40,563 nt of DNA, taken from contig JADGEH010000039.1 in NCBI GenBank assembly GCA_016744475.1, forward strand, positions 1-40,563, given 5' to 3'. Below are positions 28,452-37,772 of this stretch, in pieces. The position numbers and the translations under genes are program-made. This stretch comes from Thiotrichales bacterium (GTDB lineage Bacteria; Pseudomonadota; Gammaproteobacteria; Beggiatoales; Beggiatoaceae). The first letter of the stretch is position 1, and each line of letters begins with the position of its first letter. The notes below the pieces were generated by a model. That model saw nothing but the letters and a program-made list of their open reading frames with translations, had not been told where the DNA came from and did not search any database.

Positions 28452-29844
28452 CAAACACCACGCTCACCTGCAAACCTTGTCCTTGTGGGTTGTCAGCTAA
28501 CTGCAAAGAGGCTTGATGCAATTCGATCACGGCGGCGACTAGGCTTAAGCCCAAACCATTGCCGGGGGTGTTGCGGGCTTGCTCAACGCGGTAAAAGCGG
28601 CGCAAGACTTTATCTCGTTCTTCACTGGGAATACCAATACCGCTGTCGGTGATGCGCACACGCAGCTTGTGCTCTTCATGCACTAATTCAAATTGAATCA
28701 TGCCGCTTTCGGGCGTGTACTTGATGGCGTTGTCCAATAGATTTAACAGTGCTTGAAATAAAAGGTCACGATCACCGCGCACTATGGCAGGAGATTCTAA
28801 TTGTGACACAAAATGTTGATCCTTTTCTTCCGCCATCACTTCATACAGCTCTGCCGCATCACAGGCCAGAGCATATAAATCTACGTTTTCTTCACGCTGA
28901 CCTTGACGACCGGATTCGATCCGCGCAATACGCAGGAGGGCGTTGAAAGTATTCAATAATTGATCAGCTTCACCAATGGCTTCAGCGATTTTAGCTTGCA
29001 GAGTTTCCCAGGTAGGCGGTTTATGTAGGAGTTGTTCTAAACGATTGCGCAGGCGTGTGAGCGGGGTTTTTAAATCATGAGCGATATTGTCAGACACATG
29101 CCGCACGGCTGACATCAGCTCTTCGATGCGGTCTAACATGCTGTTGAGATTGTCGGCTAACTGGTCAAATTCATCCTGAGTGCCGTTGGAGGGCATACGC
29201 TGTGAAAGCTGCCCGCTCATGATGCTACGGCTGGTTTGATTGATGGTTTCGATACGCCGCACCAGGCTTGCACTCATTAAAATACCGCCGACCAAACCCA
29301 TCCATAAAGTAAAGCCTAAACCCCATATTAAAGCGCGGCGAATCAGTTGGCGGGTTTTTTCTAACTCACGAATATCACGCCCCACCAATAAATATAAGGG
29401 ACTGGATGGAAAGCGAAAAATCAGTCCTCGCGCATGGAGACGTTGAGGGTTTTCAGTCGTAGTCCAAAAGCCAAAATCCGCCCAATGATCACTATATTTA
29501 TTAATGTTTTGAGGCCAGTGATTAAGATTACCCGCTAAACGACGTTCATTAGGCGTGATCAATAAATATAAAAAAGAGCCTTGTGGATTGGCTTTAATCC
29601 GCTCTTGAATCACAAGAGGTAATCGTAAAATATCATACGGTGCATGTTGTTCTATTAAACTGCGCATTTCTACCGCAATAGTTTCTTCTAATTGACGGCT
29701 CATATACCCCGCCGTTGCCCAGTATAAAAACACCAATAGCAATAAAGTAGAACCTGCAAACAAAGCCATGTACATCCAAGCTAAACGGAAAGTGGACGTG
29801 CGAAACAAACGGCGAAATGTAGGAAATGGATTCATCATAGGCAT
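28438..29844 (-). CDS. Membrane sensor histidine kinase
   Basis: This 468-residue kinase has a short N-terminal cytosolic part and a first membrane span (about 22-45). A sensor loop of roughly 125 residues with no recognised domain follows, then a second span (about 172-195). The HAMP linker is at about 193-245 (LVRRIETINQTSRSIMSG, QRMPSNGTQDEFDQLADNLN). The HisKA phospho-acceptor is H256 in SDNIAHDLKTPLTRLRN. The ATPase carries NLLDNAIKYTP (N box from 368), DSGIGIP (400-406) and GNGLGLSLV (428-436). Its set-up is typical of heavy-metal or antibiotic two-component sensors. No response regulator is next to it, so it is an orphan. It is followed, with overlap, by the ClC channel gene, probably a shared transcript. 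The stimulus is unknown. Confidence 0.92.
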   Translation of the reverse strand: MPMMNPFPTFRRLFRTSTFRLAWMYMALFAGSTLLLLVFLYWATAGYMSRQLEETIAVEMRSLIEQHAPYDILRLPLVIQERIKANPQGSFLYLLITPNERRLAGNLNHWPQNINKYSDHWADFGFWTTTENPQRLHARGLIFRFPSSPLYLLVGRDIRELEKTRQLIRRALIWGLGFTLWMGLVGGILMSASLVRRIETINQTSRSIMSGQLSQRMPSNGTQDEFDQLADNLNSMLDRIEELMSAVRHVSDNIAHDLKTPLTRLRNRLEQLLHKPPTWETLQAKIAEAIGEADQLLNTFNALLRIARIESGRQGQREENVDLYALACDAAELYEVMAEEKDQHFVSQLESPAIVRGDRDLLFQALLNLLDNAIKYTPESGMIQFELVHEEHKLRVRITDSGIGIPSEERDKVLRRFYRVEQARNTPGNGLGLSLVAAVIELHQASLQLADNPQGQGLQVSVVFDAST

Positions 29845-30127
29845 AGAGAGAATGGCTTCGTAGTCATGTAAAGTGAATCAAGCTTCGCTAGTGGGCATTT
29901 TCCGGCTACATACAGTGACGAATTAAGGCTTACGGGAAGAATAACCCTCAAACGCTGTCTGTGCTGGAATCAACTATTTTGAGAGCAAGACAAGTGGTTT
30001 AATGGTGGTTTAAACTATCCGGTCTGACACTCCCACTGACCGCTTTATGCGGTGTGAATGTGGACAAATAACCTGTCACTGGGTTTCGTGTCACTTTGCC
30101 CGGCTTTAACTTTGAATAGGTCAATAT
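29845..30127. other. 283-bp spacer with no recognised feature
   Basis: The spacer between the divergently oriented sensor kinase and glycosyltransferase-like genes has no convincing frame and no repeat from the families seen elsewhere. It presumably holds the promoters of both genes. No promoter pair was convincing by eye. Confidence 0.4.
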
Positions 30128-31081
30128 ATGTCTAGCTCACCCTTTCCCCAGTTTCAATACAATAGTTTATATCGTTACCAACTGTCTCACCAGGCTCCTT
30201 TTATTGTGATTGCCATGTTTACGAGCCATCACGCAAAGTATCTCCAATATGCAGATAGGTTTGCTGATTCCTGTGAAAAGTTTAAATTGGAATATATCAT
30301 TTATGATATTGAAGGCATACATACTTCCATTAGTCTCAGTGGAACTGATGATCCAAATCATACTAAAGCCAGCTTGATTAATTTTGTAATAGACAGTTAT
30401 GCTAAACCCGTATTGTATGTTGATATTGATTGTTACTTTGAAGCCTTTCCTGACATCATTCTTCAATGTATTCATAGGCAAGTTGATTTTGCTATCTATA
30501 ACTGGTTATCCGATCCCATCACTGATGCTTACATACCAGTGACTGTCAAAGTGCCTCAAGAGGATACAATGATTGAAGTTAAAGATCAGTATTATAAATA
30601 TTCTCATGCTGTTAATTACTACAGCGACCAGCAGCTTTTATGTAGTGGTTGTACTAAATATTTTAATACCAGTAATGCAAGTTTGTATTTATTGAAATGC
30701 TGGCAAGAAACGATGATTCAGTTTCCTATAAGTGTTGATGATCAGTCTTTAGATTATGCTTTCAATAATAAAATTCTTGATAAAGTGCCTATACAAACCT
30801 ATTGGTTGCCAAAATCTTATGCACGTTACCCTTGGTGGATATACGAAAAACCCGTGATTAATCATCCTGATACACCTATATCCAGAGAGGATTATCTCCC
30901 TCACCAGGGGGCTAATGGGAAAAAATCGGTGTATTTTGAACGACTAGAAACACCTGCTCATGAACCTGTATTTCCTTATAATGCTTTAATCAATGTACAG
31001 AATAAAACCTTGTACTTGATTGATTCAACGGGTACACGAGTAGAAAAAGAAGAACAATTTTTTCAAGATATATGGATTTAA
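30128..31081 (+). CDS. Glycosyltransferase-like protein (GT-A fold, DxD)
   Basis: This 317-residue soluble protein has a nucleotide-sugar-binding layout. Early beta strands (FIVIAMFTSHHAKYL, KLEYIIYD) are followed by KASLINFVIDSYAKPVLYVD and the metal-binding D-I-D triad (D99-D101) in VLYVDIDCYF. The sequence after that (LLCSGCTKYFNTSNASLYLL) and SVDDQSLDYAF fit the acceptor part of nucleotide-diphospho-sugar transferases. The gene is visibly AT-richer than its neighbours and stands alone between repeats, which suggests transfer from elsewhere. The sugar and acceptor are unknown. The start has only a weak AGG upstream. Confidence 0.7.
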   Translation: MSSSPFPQFQYNSLYRYQLSHQAPFIVIAMFTSHHAKYLQYADRFADSCEKFKLEYIIYDIEGIHTSISLSGTDDPNHTKASLINFVIDSYAKPVLYVDIDCYFEAFPDIILQCIHRQVDFAIYNWLSDPITDAYIPVTVKVPQEDTMIEVKDQYYKYSHAVNYYSDQQLLCSGCTKYFNTSNASLYLLKCWQETMIQFPISVDDQSLDYAFNNKILDKVPIQTYWLPKSYARYPWWIYEKPVINHPDTPISREDYLPHQGANGKKSVYFERLETPAHEPVFPYNALINVQNKTLYLIDSTGTRVEKEEQFFQDIWI

Positions 31082-31106
31082 AATCTCTGGACTATAGCAA
31101 AATTAT

Positions 31107-31197
31107 ATCAGTTATTAAGACTGTCAGTCCTTCAAGGACTGGCAGTCTTGGGTTTGGCTCTATCGCAAGCCTATAAATGATGTACTTTAGCTATAGC
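31107..31197. repeat. Repeat R33, copy 2
   Basis: AAGACTGTCAGTCCTT and AAGGACTGGCAGTCTT (31117-31149) with the same 50-bp right flank as the copy at 16253-16350. One stem mismatch. It lies just past the glycosyltransferase-like stop and could act as its terminator. Confidence 0.8.
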
Positions 31198-31316
31198 AGT
31201 ATCAGAAAGCACTCCAAACCAGGAGAGAGAAAGGGGAGGCCATCCTTGTTGTGGAGCAAGATGATGGTAGGGTTAAATGAAATGCCCGGTAGCATCCACA
31301 TGACTGTCCACTTTTT

Positions 31317-31357
31317 TGAAAAAACAGCGTGTTTTCTACCCAAAGTGAAACACGCTG
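31317..31357 (-). terminator. Rho-independent terminator after murA
   Basis: On the minus strand CAGCGTGTTTC (31357-31347) pairs with GAAAACACGCTG (31336-31325), followed by a T run (complement of AAAAAA at 31319-31324). It lies 14 bp beyond the murA stop. Confidence 0.8.
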
Positions 31358-31370
31358 CCTAAACATATTT

Positions 31371-32914
<1,544 letters not shown>

Positions 32915-32961
32915 GGGGTGTCCTTGAGGTGATAAAGCATAAAAAGCGATGTAACAGCGCG

Positions 32962-33606
32962 TTATTGTAAGGCTTGCGCCACTTGCAGACCATTTTCTCG
33001 TTCTTTGGCAAAATGTTCGCGCATGGCTTCGACATCAAAACTTAAAAAAGTGCCGCCGAGTTCAAAATGATGCACAAAAACGCGACCTACAGCATAGGTT
33101 AAAGCGCCCGCACTGAGAGACATACTCACCCACCCGACTAACGGAATGAAGCGCCCCAAAGAGCTTGACAGCGCATAACTCATAAAACCGCTGTTGCTGC
33201 CACCCATCAACGCCGCAATGATAGCTTTGGCTTTTTGCTCAGAAAAGGGTTGTTGATAATGTGTGCTTAAGCGATGCAGCATTTTGACTTGCAAGCCCGT
33301 GATGATAGCGACATCGACCAATGGCAAGGGGATTAAACCTAAAGCCATGCTCCACCACATATGATCGCGCACGATTTTTTCAGCGGCAGGCGCCTGTTCA
33401 GAAGGCGTTGCCAGCGCTACAGCCGTAGGGTTCTGTAGCGTGCTGGCGTTATCTGATGTATCGCTCACCGATTCAGCTACTACGCTGGATTCGCTTTGAG
33501 CGCTGGTATCAGTCTGAGCAGAAGTGTCAGCCGTGTTAGGGGTTTCGTATAAGCGGCGACGACGACGCACGGGACGCGCCGAAGGCGTATTTTTTTCTGT
33601 ATCCAT
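32962..33606 (-). CDS. DUF697-family membrane protein
   Basis: This 214-residue protein has a disordered, Ser/Thr/Ala-rich N-terminal 80 residues starting with a basic RRRRR cluster. A hydrophobic domain follows with MWWSMALGLIPLPLVDVAII, then LQVKMLHRLSTHYQQPFSEQ, GFMSYALSSSLGRFIPLVGW and SAGALTYAVGRVFVHHF. This is the DUF697 pattern found with or fused to dynamin/Era-like GTPases (YcjF-type). No GTPase gene is adjacent. The small gap to ibaG (47 bp) suggests cotranscription. Function is unknown. Confidence 0.8.
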   Translation of the reverse strand: MDTEKNTPSARPVRRRRRLYETPNTADTSAQTDTSAQSESSVVAESVSDTSDNASTLQNPTAVALATPSEQAPAAEKIVRDHMWWSMALGLIPLPLVDVAIITGLQVKMLHRLSTHYQQPFSEQKAKAIIAALMGGSNSGFMSYALSSSLGRFIPLVGWVSMSLSAGALTYAVGRVFVHHFELGGTFLSFDVEAMREHFAKERENGLQVAQALQ

Positions 33607-33658
33607 GTAAATTCCTCATGGTGGAATGGGTAGGAGTGGCGTAGCAATGCGATGTTTA

Positions 33659-33816
33659 GAGCCTATACGAAAACGGGATAATCGGCTGCAAATCCGCCTT
33701 TTTGGTCAGGTTTTCCGCTTTTTATCAACACACGCCCGCTATTCGCCTTAAAAAACCGAAAAACCTGCCTCAAAATGGCGCATTTTCGCTTCGATTCCCC
33801 ATCTTCGTATAGGCTC
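33659..33816. mobile_element. Foldback element F1, copy 5 (158 bp)
   Basis: Orientation as copies 1 and 4, flanked by TTA at 33656-33658 and 33817-33819. The centre carries CTTTTTATCAACACACGCCC, the complement of the variant in copy 3. It lies about 50 bp upstream of the DUF697 gene. Confidence 0.85.
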
Positions 33817-33994
33817 TTAGGCTACAGATGAAGGTTAATGGGCGGCGCACTAGAGACCATCACGCCCCATGCCAAACCATTTGACAATATGATACTTCAC
33901 TGTTGCAAAACAGCGGTTTATTTTTTGTGAGCCAGCAAGGCTGTGTTGATATTTGAGGCTGATTGAAGTTTACCCTCGTTCCTATGGTCTCCGT

Positions 33995-34135
33995 CACTGC
34001 CATTCAGTGAAGCCCCAAACGTCCCTGGAATATGAGAGAAAAAACCAAGCCCTGAAAGGGCAAAATATCATGTTATGTTGCCCTTTCAGGGCTAGATATT
34101 CGCTCTATCCATCACCCAGGGCGATGCCCTGGGCT
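33995..34135. repeat. CACTGCCATT unit plus GCCCTGAAAGGGC/CCCAGGGC module
   Basis: CACTGCCATTCAGT (33995-34008) is followed by AGCCCTGAAAGGGC (34048-34061), GCCCTTTCAGGGCT (34080-34093) and CCCAGGGCGATGCCCTGGG (34115-34133). The last 95 bp recur almost unchanged, inverted, at about 36741-36838. The 33820-33990 stretch before it holds no recognised feature. Confidence 0.7.
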
Positions 34136-34152
34136 GTATCAATCACGCAGTT

Positions 34153-34480
34153 GCCGACATTCCGCACCCTGATGATTGAAATTTAGAATCAAGCGGAAAA
34201 CATTATGGGGGTTTCATTGAAATTCAAAAATCAAGTGAACAATTAAGGGTTTTAGTCGATATTGATTTTTATTTTCTATAGCTAAAATACATCATTTGTG
34301 GGGCTTAAACTCTGCCAAACTCAAGACTACCAGTCCTTCAAGGGCTGGTAGTCTTACAACTCATGTACTTTGGCTATATTAGTCAATCAACTTTACTGAT
34401 GACTGCTTCATTTGTTTTGACGAAAAATCAATGAGTTACAATTAATGGAAAAAATCAAAATTAGGGTGCGGAATGTCGGC
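34153..34480. mobile_element. 328-bp segment bounded by perfect 18-bp inverted repeats
   Basis: GCCGACATTCCGCACCCT (34153-34170) and its exact complement AGGGTGCGGAATGTCGGC (34463-34480) bound a non-coding segment. Inside is a diverged R33 palindrome (34323-34355). No transposase frame is present, so a non-autonomous element or IS relic is likely. A target duplication was not clear. Confidence 0.6.
34323..34355. repeat. Repeat R33, copy 3 (diverged)
   Basis: AAGACTACCAGTCCTT and AAGGGCTGGTAGTCTT keep the palindrome of the copies at 16265 and 31117, with compensating changes in both arms (GCCAG to ACCAG and CTGGC to CTGGT). The right flank is only partly conserved. Confidence 0.7.
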
Positions 34481-34570
34481 TAAGAAGTTGGTTTGGGGTT
34501 GGTTATTTTAATTGGTTTTATCCTCGGCAAAAATAAGCCCAAGTGAATAAACGTTTTGCTAAGATGACAA

Positions 34571-35758
34571 ATGGTGTTGCATTCTTTATTCGCTGCTTTA
34601 GTTTCTTTTCAATCACTTAATTTGACATTTAATCAAGGGGAATTAACGTGTTGCCCACAATCCACAATCCACAATCCACACACCACCAAGCCTAAACCTT
34701 GGGCGCAGTATTTTGTCACTCGCTTAACGGCGGTGCTTTTACTGTCCTTACCGTTTCATCTGGCGCAAGCGGCTGATACAGTCTATGCGGAAACCCGTGG
34801 CGGCTTATCCATGTCCAGCGATGGCGGGGCGAATTTTATCAATAAAACCACCGCAGACGGCTTGGGGGATAATTCCGTGAACGATGTCGCGGTTAGTAGT
34901 AGCCACGTCTATGCGGCAACTGATGGTGGCTTATCCATTTCCAGCGACGGCGGGACGAGTTTTAGCAATAAAACCACCGCCAACGGCTTGGGGCATAATA
35001 TCGTGTACTATGTCGCGGTCAGTGGTAGCACCCTCTATGCGGCAACCCCTGGCGGCTTATCTATTTCCAGCGACGGCGGGACGAGTTTTAGCAATAAAAC
35101 CACCACAAACGGCTTGGGGAGTAATTTCGTGACCAGTGTTGTGGTCAATGGTAGCAACGTCTATGCGACAACCCCTAGCGGCTTATCCATTTCCAATGAC
35201 GGCGGAGCGAGTTTTACCAATAAAACCACCTCAAACGGCTTGGGGGATAATACTGTGTACATTGTCGCGGTTAGTGATAGCCACCTCTATGCGGCAACCC
35301 TTGGCGGCTTATCCATTTCCACCGACGGCGGGGCGAGTTTTAGCAATAAAACCACCGCCAACGGCTTGGGGAGTAATACCGTGTGGGGTGTCGCGGTCAA
35401 TGGTAGCACCCTCTATGCGGCAACCGATGGCGGCTTATCCATTTCCAGCGACGGCGGGACGAGTTTTAGCAATAAAACCACCGCAAACGGCTTGGGGGAT
35501 AATATCGTGTGGGATGTCGCGGTCAGTGGTAGCCACCTCTATGCGGCAACCCCTGGCGGTTTATCCATTTCCAGCGACGGCGGGGCGAATTTTATCAATA
35601 AAACCACCGCAGACGGCTTGAGGGATAATGTCGTGCGCGGTGTCGCGGTTGTGGCAGGTGTGACTCCACCACCGCCTCCCCCGCCCGTCTCCGCTTCCCT
35701 CTTAGACTTTAACTCATCCGCTGAGGTGTTTAGCAAAGACATCAGCGTGACGGAATAA
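34571..35758 (+). CDS. Secreted seven-repeat propeller protein
   Basis: This is a 395-residue protein. After about 47 residues comes a signal peptide (FVTRLTAVLLLSLPFHLAQA). Seven tandem repeats of 42 residues follow, each with (V/L)YAATxGGLSISxDGGxSF, NKTTANGLGxN and VxxVAV. DGGxSF resembles Asp-box/BNR blades, and seven units would close one beta-propeller. The repeats are nearly identical at DNA level, which implies recent duplication or conversion. A PPPPPPP linker and a short tail (SASLLDFNSSAEVF) follow, so it may be a truncated larger protein. The upstream ATG lacks a clear ribosome site. A GTG near 34650 with AAGGGGA is out of frame by the length of nearby CCACAAT repeats. A terminator follows the stop. 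Confidence 0.75.
   Translation: MVLHSLFAALVSFQSLNLTFNQGELTCCPQSTIHNPHTTKPKPWAQYFVTRLTAVLLLSLPFHLAQAADTVYAETRGGLSMSSDGGANFINKTTADGLGDNSVNDVAVSSSHVYAATDGGLSISSDGGTSFSNKTTANGLGHNIVYYVAVSGSTLYAATPGGLSISSDGGTSFSNKTTTNGLGSNFVTSVVVNGSNVYATTPSGLSISNDGGASFTNKTTSNGLGDNTVYIVAVSDSHLYAATLGGLSISTDGGASFSNKTTANGLGSNTVWGVAVNGSTLYAATDGGLSISSDGGTSFSNKTTANGLGDNIVWDVAVSGSHLYAATPGGLSISSDGGANFINKTTADGLRDNVVRGVAVVAGVTPPPPPPPVSASLLDFNSSAEVFSKDISVTE
34656..34682 (+). repeat. Tandem CCACAAT heptamers near the propeller gene start
   Basis: Three CCACAAT units (the first beginning in TTGCCCACAATC) follow a GTG that has a good AAGGGGA ribosome site. Loss of one 7-bp unit, or gain of two, would bring that GTG in frame with the propeller gene. 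Confidence 0.5.
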
Positions 35759-35775
35759 GTTTTATTCGTCCCCCC

Positions 35776-35824
35776 AAAAAAACCTGATGGCTCTCGCCGA
35801 GCTATCAGGCTATCAGGTTTTTTT
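35776..35824 (+). terminator. Terminator after the propeller gene
   Basis: AAAAAAACCTGAT (35776-35788) pairs with ATCAGGTTTTTTT (35812-35824). An inner GGCTC...GAGCT stem supports the fold. The T run on the plus strand fits termination of the propeller gene, 18 bp after its stop. Confidence 0.85.
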
Positions 35825-35844
35825 ATGCCGCAACCGCCTTTATT

Positions 35845-35960
35845 CTACATCCTCACCAACTCCACCGTTTTGTCGCCCAATTGCAGCGTGTCCCAACGCA
35901 AACCCTGTTCCCACGTTTTGTTCGGGCGGGTTTCAAACAGTATCAACCCGCCGATAGTCA
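35845..35960 (-). pseudogene. C-terminal gene scrap, unknown family
   Basis: The minus-strand frame ending at 35845 reads LGMTIGGLILFETRPNKTWE and LRWDTLQLGDKTVELVRM, which looks like a real protein end. The upstream part falls into a CGTTCCCACGG repeat, so the gene is cut. I do not recognise the family. Confidence 0.3.
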
Positions 35961-35970
35961 TGCCTAATTT

Positions 35971-36240
35971 GTTCCTCGTTCCCACGGTCTCCGTCACTGC
36001 CATTAAGTTAAGCCCAGTAGCATTGCAAGCCATTGATTTTATTTCCCCGTCTCGCAGGAGGGGGCGAGGGGGGGTGATGGAGAGCCTCTTTCCTTCGATT
36101 TTTTGTCAAGGAATGAATGCCTTTGCTCACCACCCCTCAATCTCCTCCTTCAAGGAGGGGAGGTTAAGCCCTTAAACTTCAAGTCTTTTTTCTTAACTTA
36201 ATGGCAGTGACGATCTCCGTGGGAATGCCTGTAGAGACGC
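35971..36240. repeat. Mosaic of palindromic repeats
   Basis: CTCGTTCCCACGG runs into CACTGCCATTAAGT (35995-36008). Then come an AGGAGGGGGCGAGGGGGG unit (about 36056-36076), a CCTCCTTCAAGGAGGGGAGG unit (about 36144-36163) and ACTTAATGGCAGTG (36196-36209). The two CACTGCCATT units are inverted and bracket the stretch like element ends. No gene is present. Confidence 0.6.
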
Positions 36241-36288
36241 TTTGCGTCTCGTGCCGCAGGAGCGACACACACTGCATTCCCACGCAAA

Positions 36289-36387
36289 GAGGCTGTAAAA
36301 GAACCTCATTTTTGGGATTTTCGACAACGTAAAATCAATAGCTTACGGGTGAAAAATCACCCGTTTCGGGAGTTCTTTTACAGCCTC
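36289..36387. mobile_element. 99-bp foldback element F3, copy 1
   Basis: Ends GAGGCTGTAAAAGAAC and GTTCTTTTACAGCCTC. An inner GGGTGAAAAATCACCC hairpin (about 36339-36354). Flanked by AAA on both sides (36286-36288, 36388-36390). The host sequence is a CCCACGC-AAA-GCGTGGG palindrome, and the element occupies its loop. Confidence 0.8.
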
Positions 36388-36410
36388 AAAGCGTGGGAAC
36401 GAGAGACAGT

Positions 36411-36440
36411 TTGCACCGCGTGTTTTTTGCGGCGCGAATG
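36411..36440. repeat. GCACCGC hairpin repeat, second copy
   Basis: TTTGCACCGCGTGTTTTTTG with GCGGCGCGAATGC repeats the unit at about 1078-1108. It follows the palindrome that holds F3 copy 1. Confidence 0.55.
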
Positions 36441-36554
36441 CGGAGGAGTAACATGTTGCCTGGTGTTGTGTGTGCACTGATGTGTACTGACCGCAACACA
36501 GTCAAGACGGCATTCCCATGTGACACATCATTGCCATTCAGTGAAGCCTTTTTA

Positions 36555-36712
36555 GAGCCTATACGAAGATGGGGAATCGAAGCGAAAATTCGCCATTTTG
36601 AGGCAGGTTTTTTGGTTTTTTAAGGCGAATAGCCCGCGTGTAACGAAAAAAAACGGAAAATCGGGCCAAAAGGGCGGGTTTGCAGCCGATTATCCCATTT
36701 TCGTATAGGCTC
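36555..36712. mobile_element. Foldback element F1, copy 6 (158 bp)
   Basis: Orientation as copies 2 and 3, flanked by TTA at 36552-36554 and 36713-36715. The centre reads AATAGCCCGCGTGTAACG, an intermediate between the two other centre types. The left flank contains a CATTGCCATTCAGT unit, matching the right flank of copy 3 inverted. Confidence 0.85.
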
Positions 36713-36716
36713 TTAG

Positions 36717-37190
36717 CCCCAAAGGGGCGTGATTGATACAGCCCAGGGCATCGCCCTGGGGGATGAATATAACGAATATCTAGCCCTGAAAGGGCGGCAT
36801 AACATGATATGCCACCCTTTCAGGGCTGAGTTTTTTCTCTCATATAGGCAACATGAATCATTTATACGACTCAAGCCATCCGCTTTAAGCCCTTAAAAGA
36901 CAACGCAAACGGTGCAAGAGGCGCAAAAGAACACCCGCGTTTTCAAACGATGTTTACCTCGTTCCCATGCGCCGCATCATGGCTCTTCAGTGAAGCCCCA
37001 AAGGGGCATCATATTTATAGCCTAGGGTCACGCCCTAGGTTAAACGAATAGAAGAAGCTCAGCCCTGAAAGGGCGACATAAAATGCCATGCCACCTTGTT
37101 ATTGCGCCCTTTCAGGGCTGGGTCGGTCTCATCGACCGAACCCAGGGCGTTGCCCTGGGCTATAGGGATGCCGCCCCGTTGGGGCTAAAA
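36717..37190. repeat. GCCCTGAAAGGGC / CCCAGGGC repeat clusters
   Basis: One module at 36717-36838 is the inverted relative of 34048-34140. A second at about 37005-37190 contains GCCCCAAAGGGGC-type, CAGCCCTGAAAGGGCG, CGCCCTTTCAGGGCTG and CCCAGGGCGTTGCCCTGGG units. Each unit is a palindrome of 13 to 20 bp. Between them (36895-36980) lies an ACGCAAACGG repeat ending in CGTTCCCATGCGCCGCAT. No gene is present. Confidence 0.65.
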
Positions 37191-37215
37191 ACCCTTTAAC
37201 CCGTTCCCATGCGCC

Positions 37216-37314
37216 GAGGCTGTAAAAGAACTCCTAAAACGGGTGATTTTTCACCCGTAAGCTATTGATTTTACGTTGTCGAAAATCCCAAAAATGAGGT
37301 TCTTTTACAGCCTC
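37216..37314. mobile_element. 99-bp foldback element F3, copy 2 (inverted)
   Basis: Nearly identical to copy 1 read on the other strand, with ends GAGGCTGTAAAAGAAC/GTTCTTTTACAGCCTC. It is flanked by GCC at 37213-37215 and 37315-37317. The host is CGTTCCCATGC-GCC-GCATGGGAACG. Uninterrupted GTTCCCATGCGCCGCAT sites at about 36961 and 40347 show the empty state. Confidence 0.85.
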
Positions 37315-37363
37315 GCCGCATGGGAACGAGTAAAACATCGTTTTGAAACGCTGGCGTTCTTTA

Positions 37364-37417
37364 CGTCTCTAGCGTCTCTAGCGTCTCTAGCGTCTCTAGC
37401 GTCTCTAGCGTCTCTAG
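37364..37417. repeat. Six tandem 9-bp units (CGTCTCTAG)
   Basis: Six exact CGTCTCTAG units lie inside an inverted copy of the ACGCAAACGG...AAGAACGCCAGCG dispersed repeat. Other copies (about 36900-36945 and 40290-40335) carry GCAAGAGGC-type sequence at the same place instead. Confidence 0.8.
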
Positions 37418-37772
37418 CTCCGTTTGCGTGGCCTTTTAAACTGGATTACTTGAGTCGTATCACTGAGATCATTTCCCTATATTCCAGGGGCGTTGCCCCT
37501 GGCTATATAGATGTCGCCCCTTTGGGGCTTCACTGAATGGCAGTGATGTGATACATGGGAACGAGAGAAAACTCACGCAAACGATGCAAACAACGCGAGA
37601 GGCGCAAACGCATTTTGTTTCCCCACACCACAAGGCTAATGATGTATTTTATGGGCTAGACGTGACGCAAAGGCTTCTTTGTGGCGCTGGAATATCAACA
37701 TTCAGCGCAAAAAACTGCTTCTCAGGCACGAGCAAAGAGGCTGAAATGTTTCCTAATTTCAACGAGTGACTT

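Noticed and set aside
31177-31362. A 61-residue plus-strand frame between the glycosyltransferase-like gene and murA
   Set aside because: It includes part of repeat R33 and the murA terminator, so it is unlikely to be a gene.
35825-36175. A 116-residue plus-strand frame after the propeller gene
   Set aside because: It runs through the terminator and several palindromic repeats and has no protein-like pattern.
36717-37190. Possible CRISPR array, because of many evenly built short repeats
   Set aside because: The units are palindromes of several kinds without constant spacing or unique spacers, and no cas gene is present.
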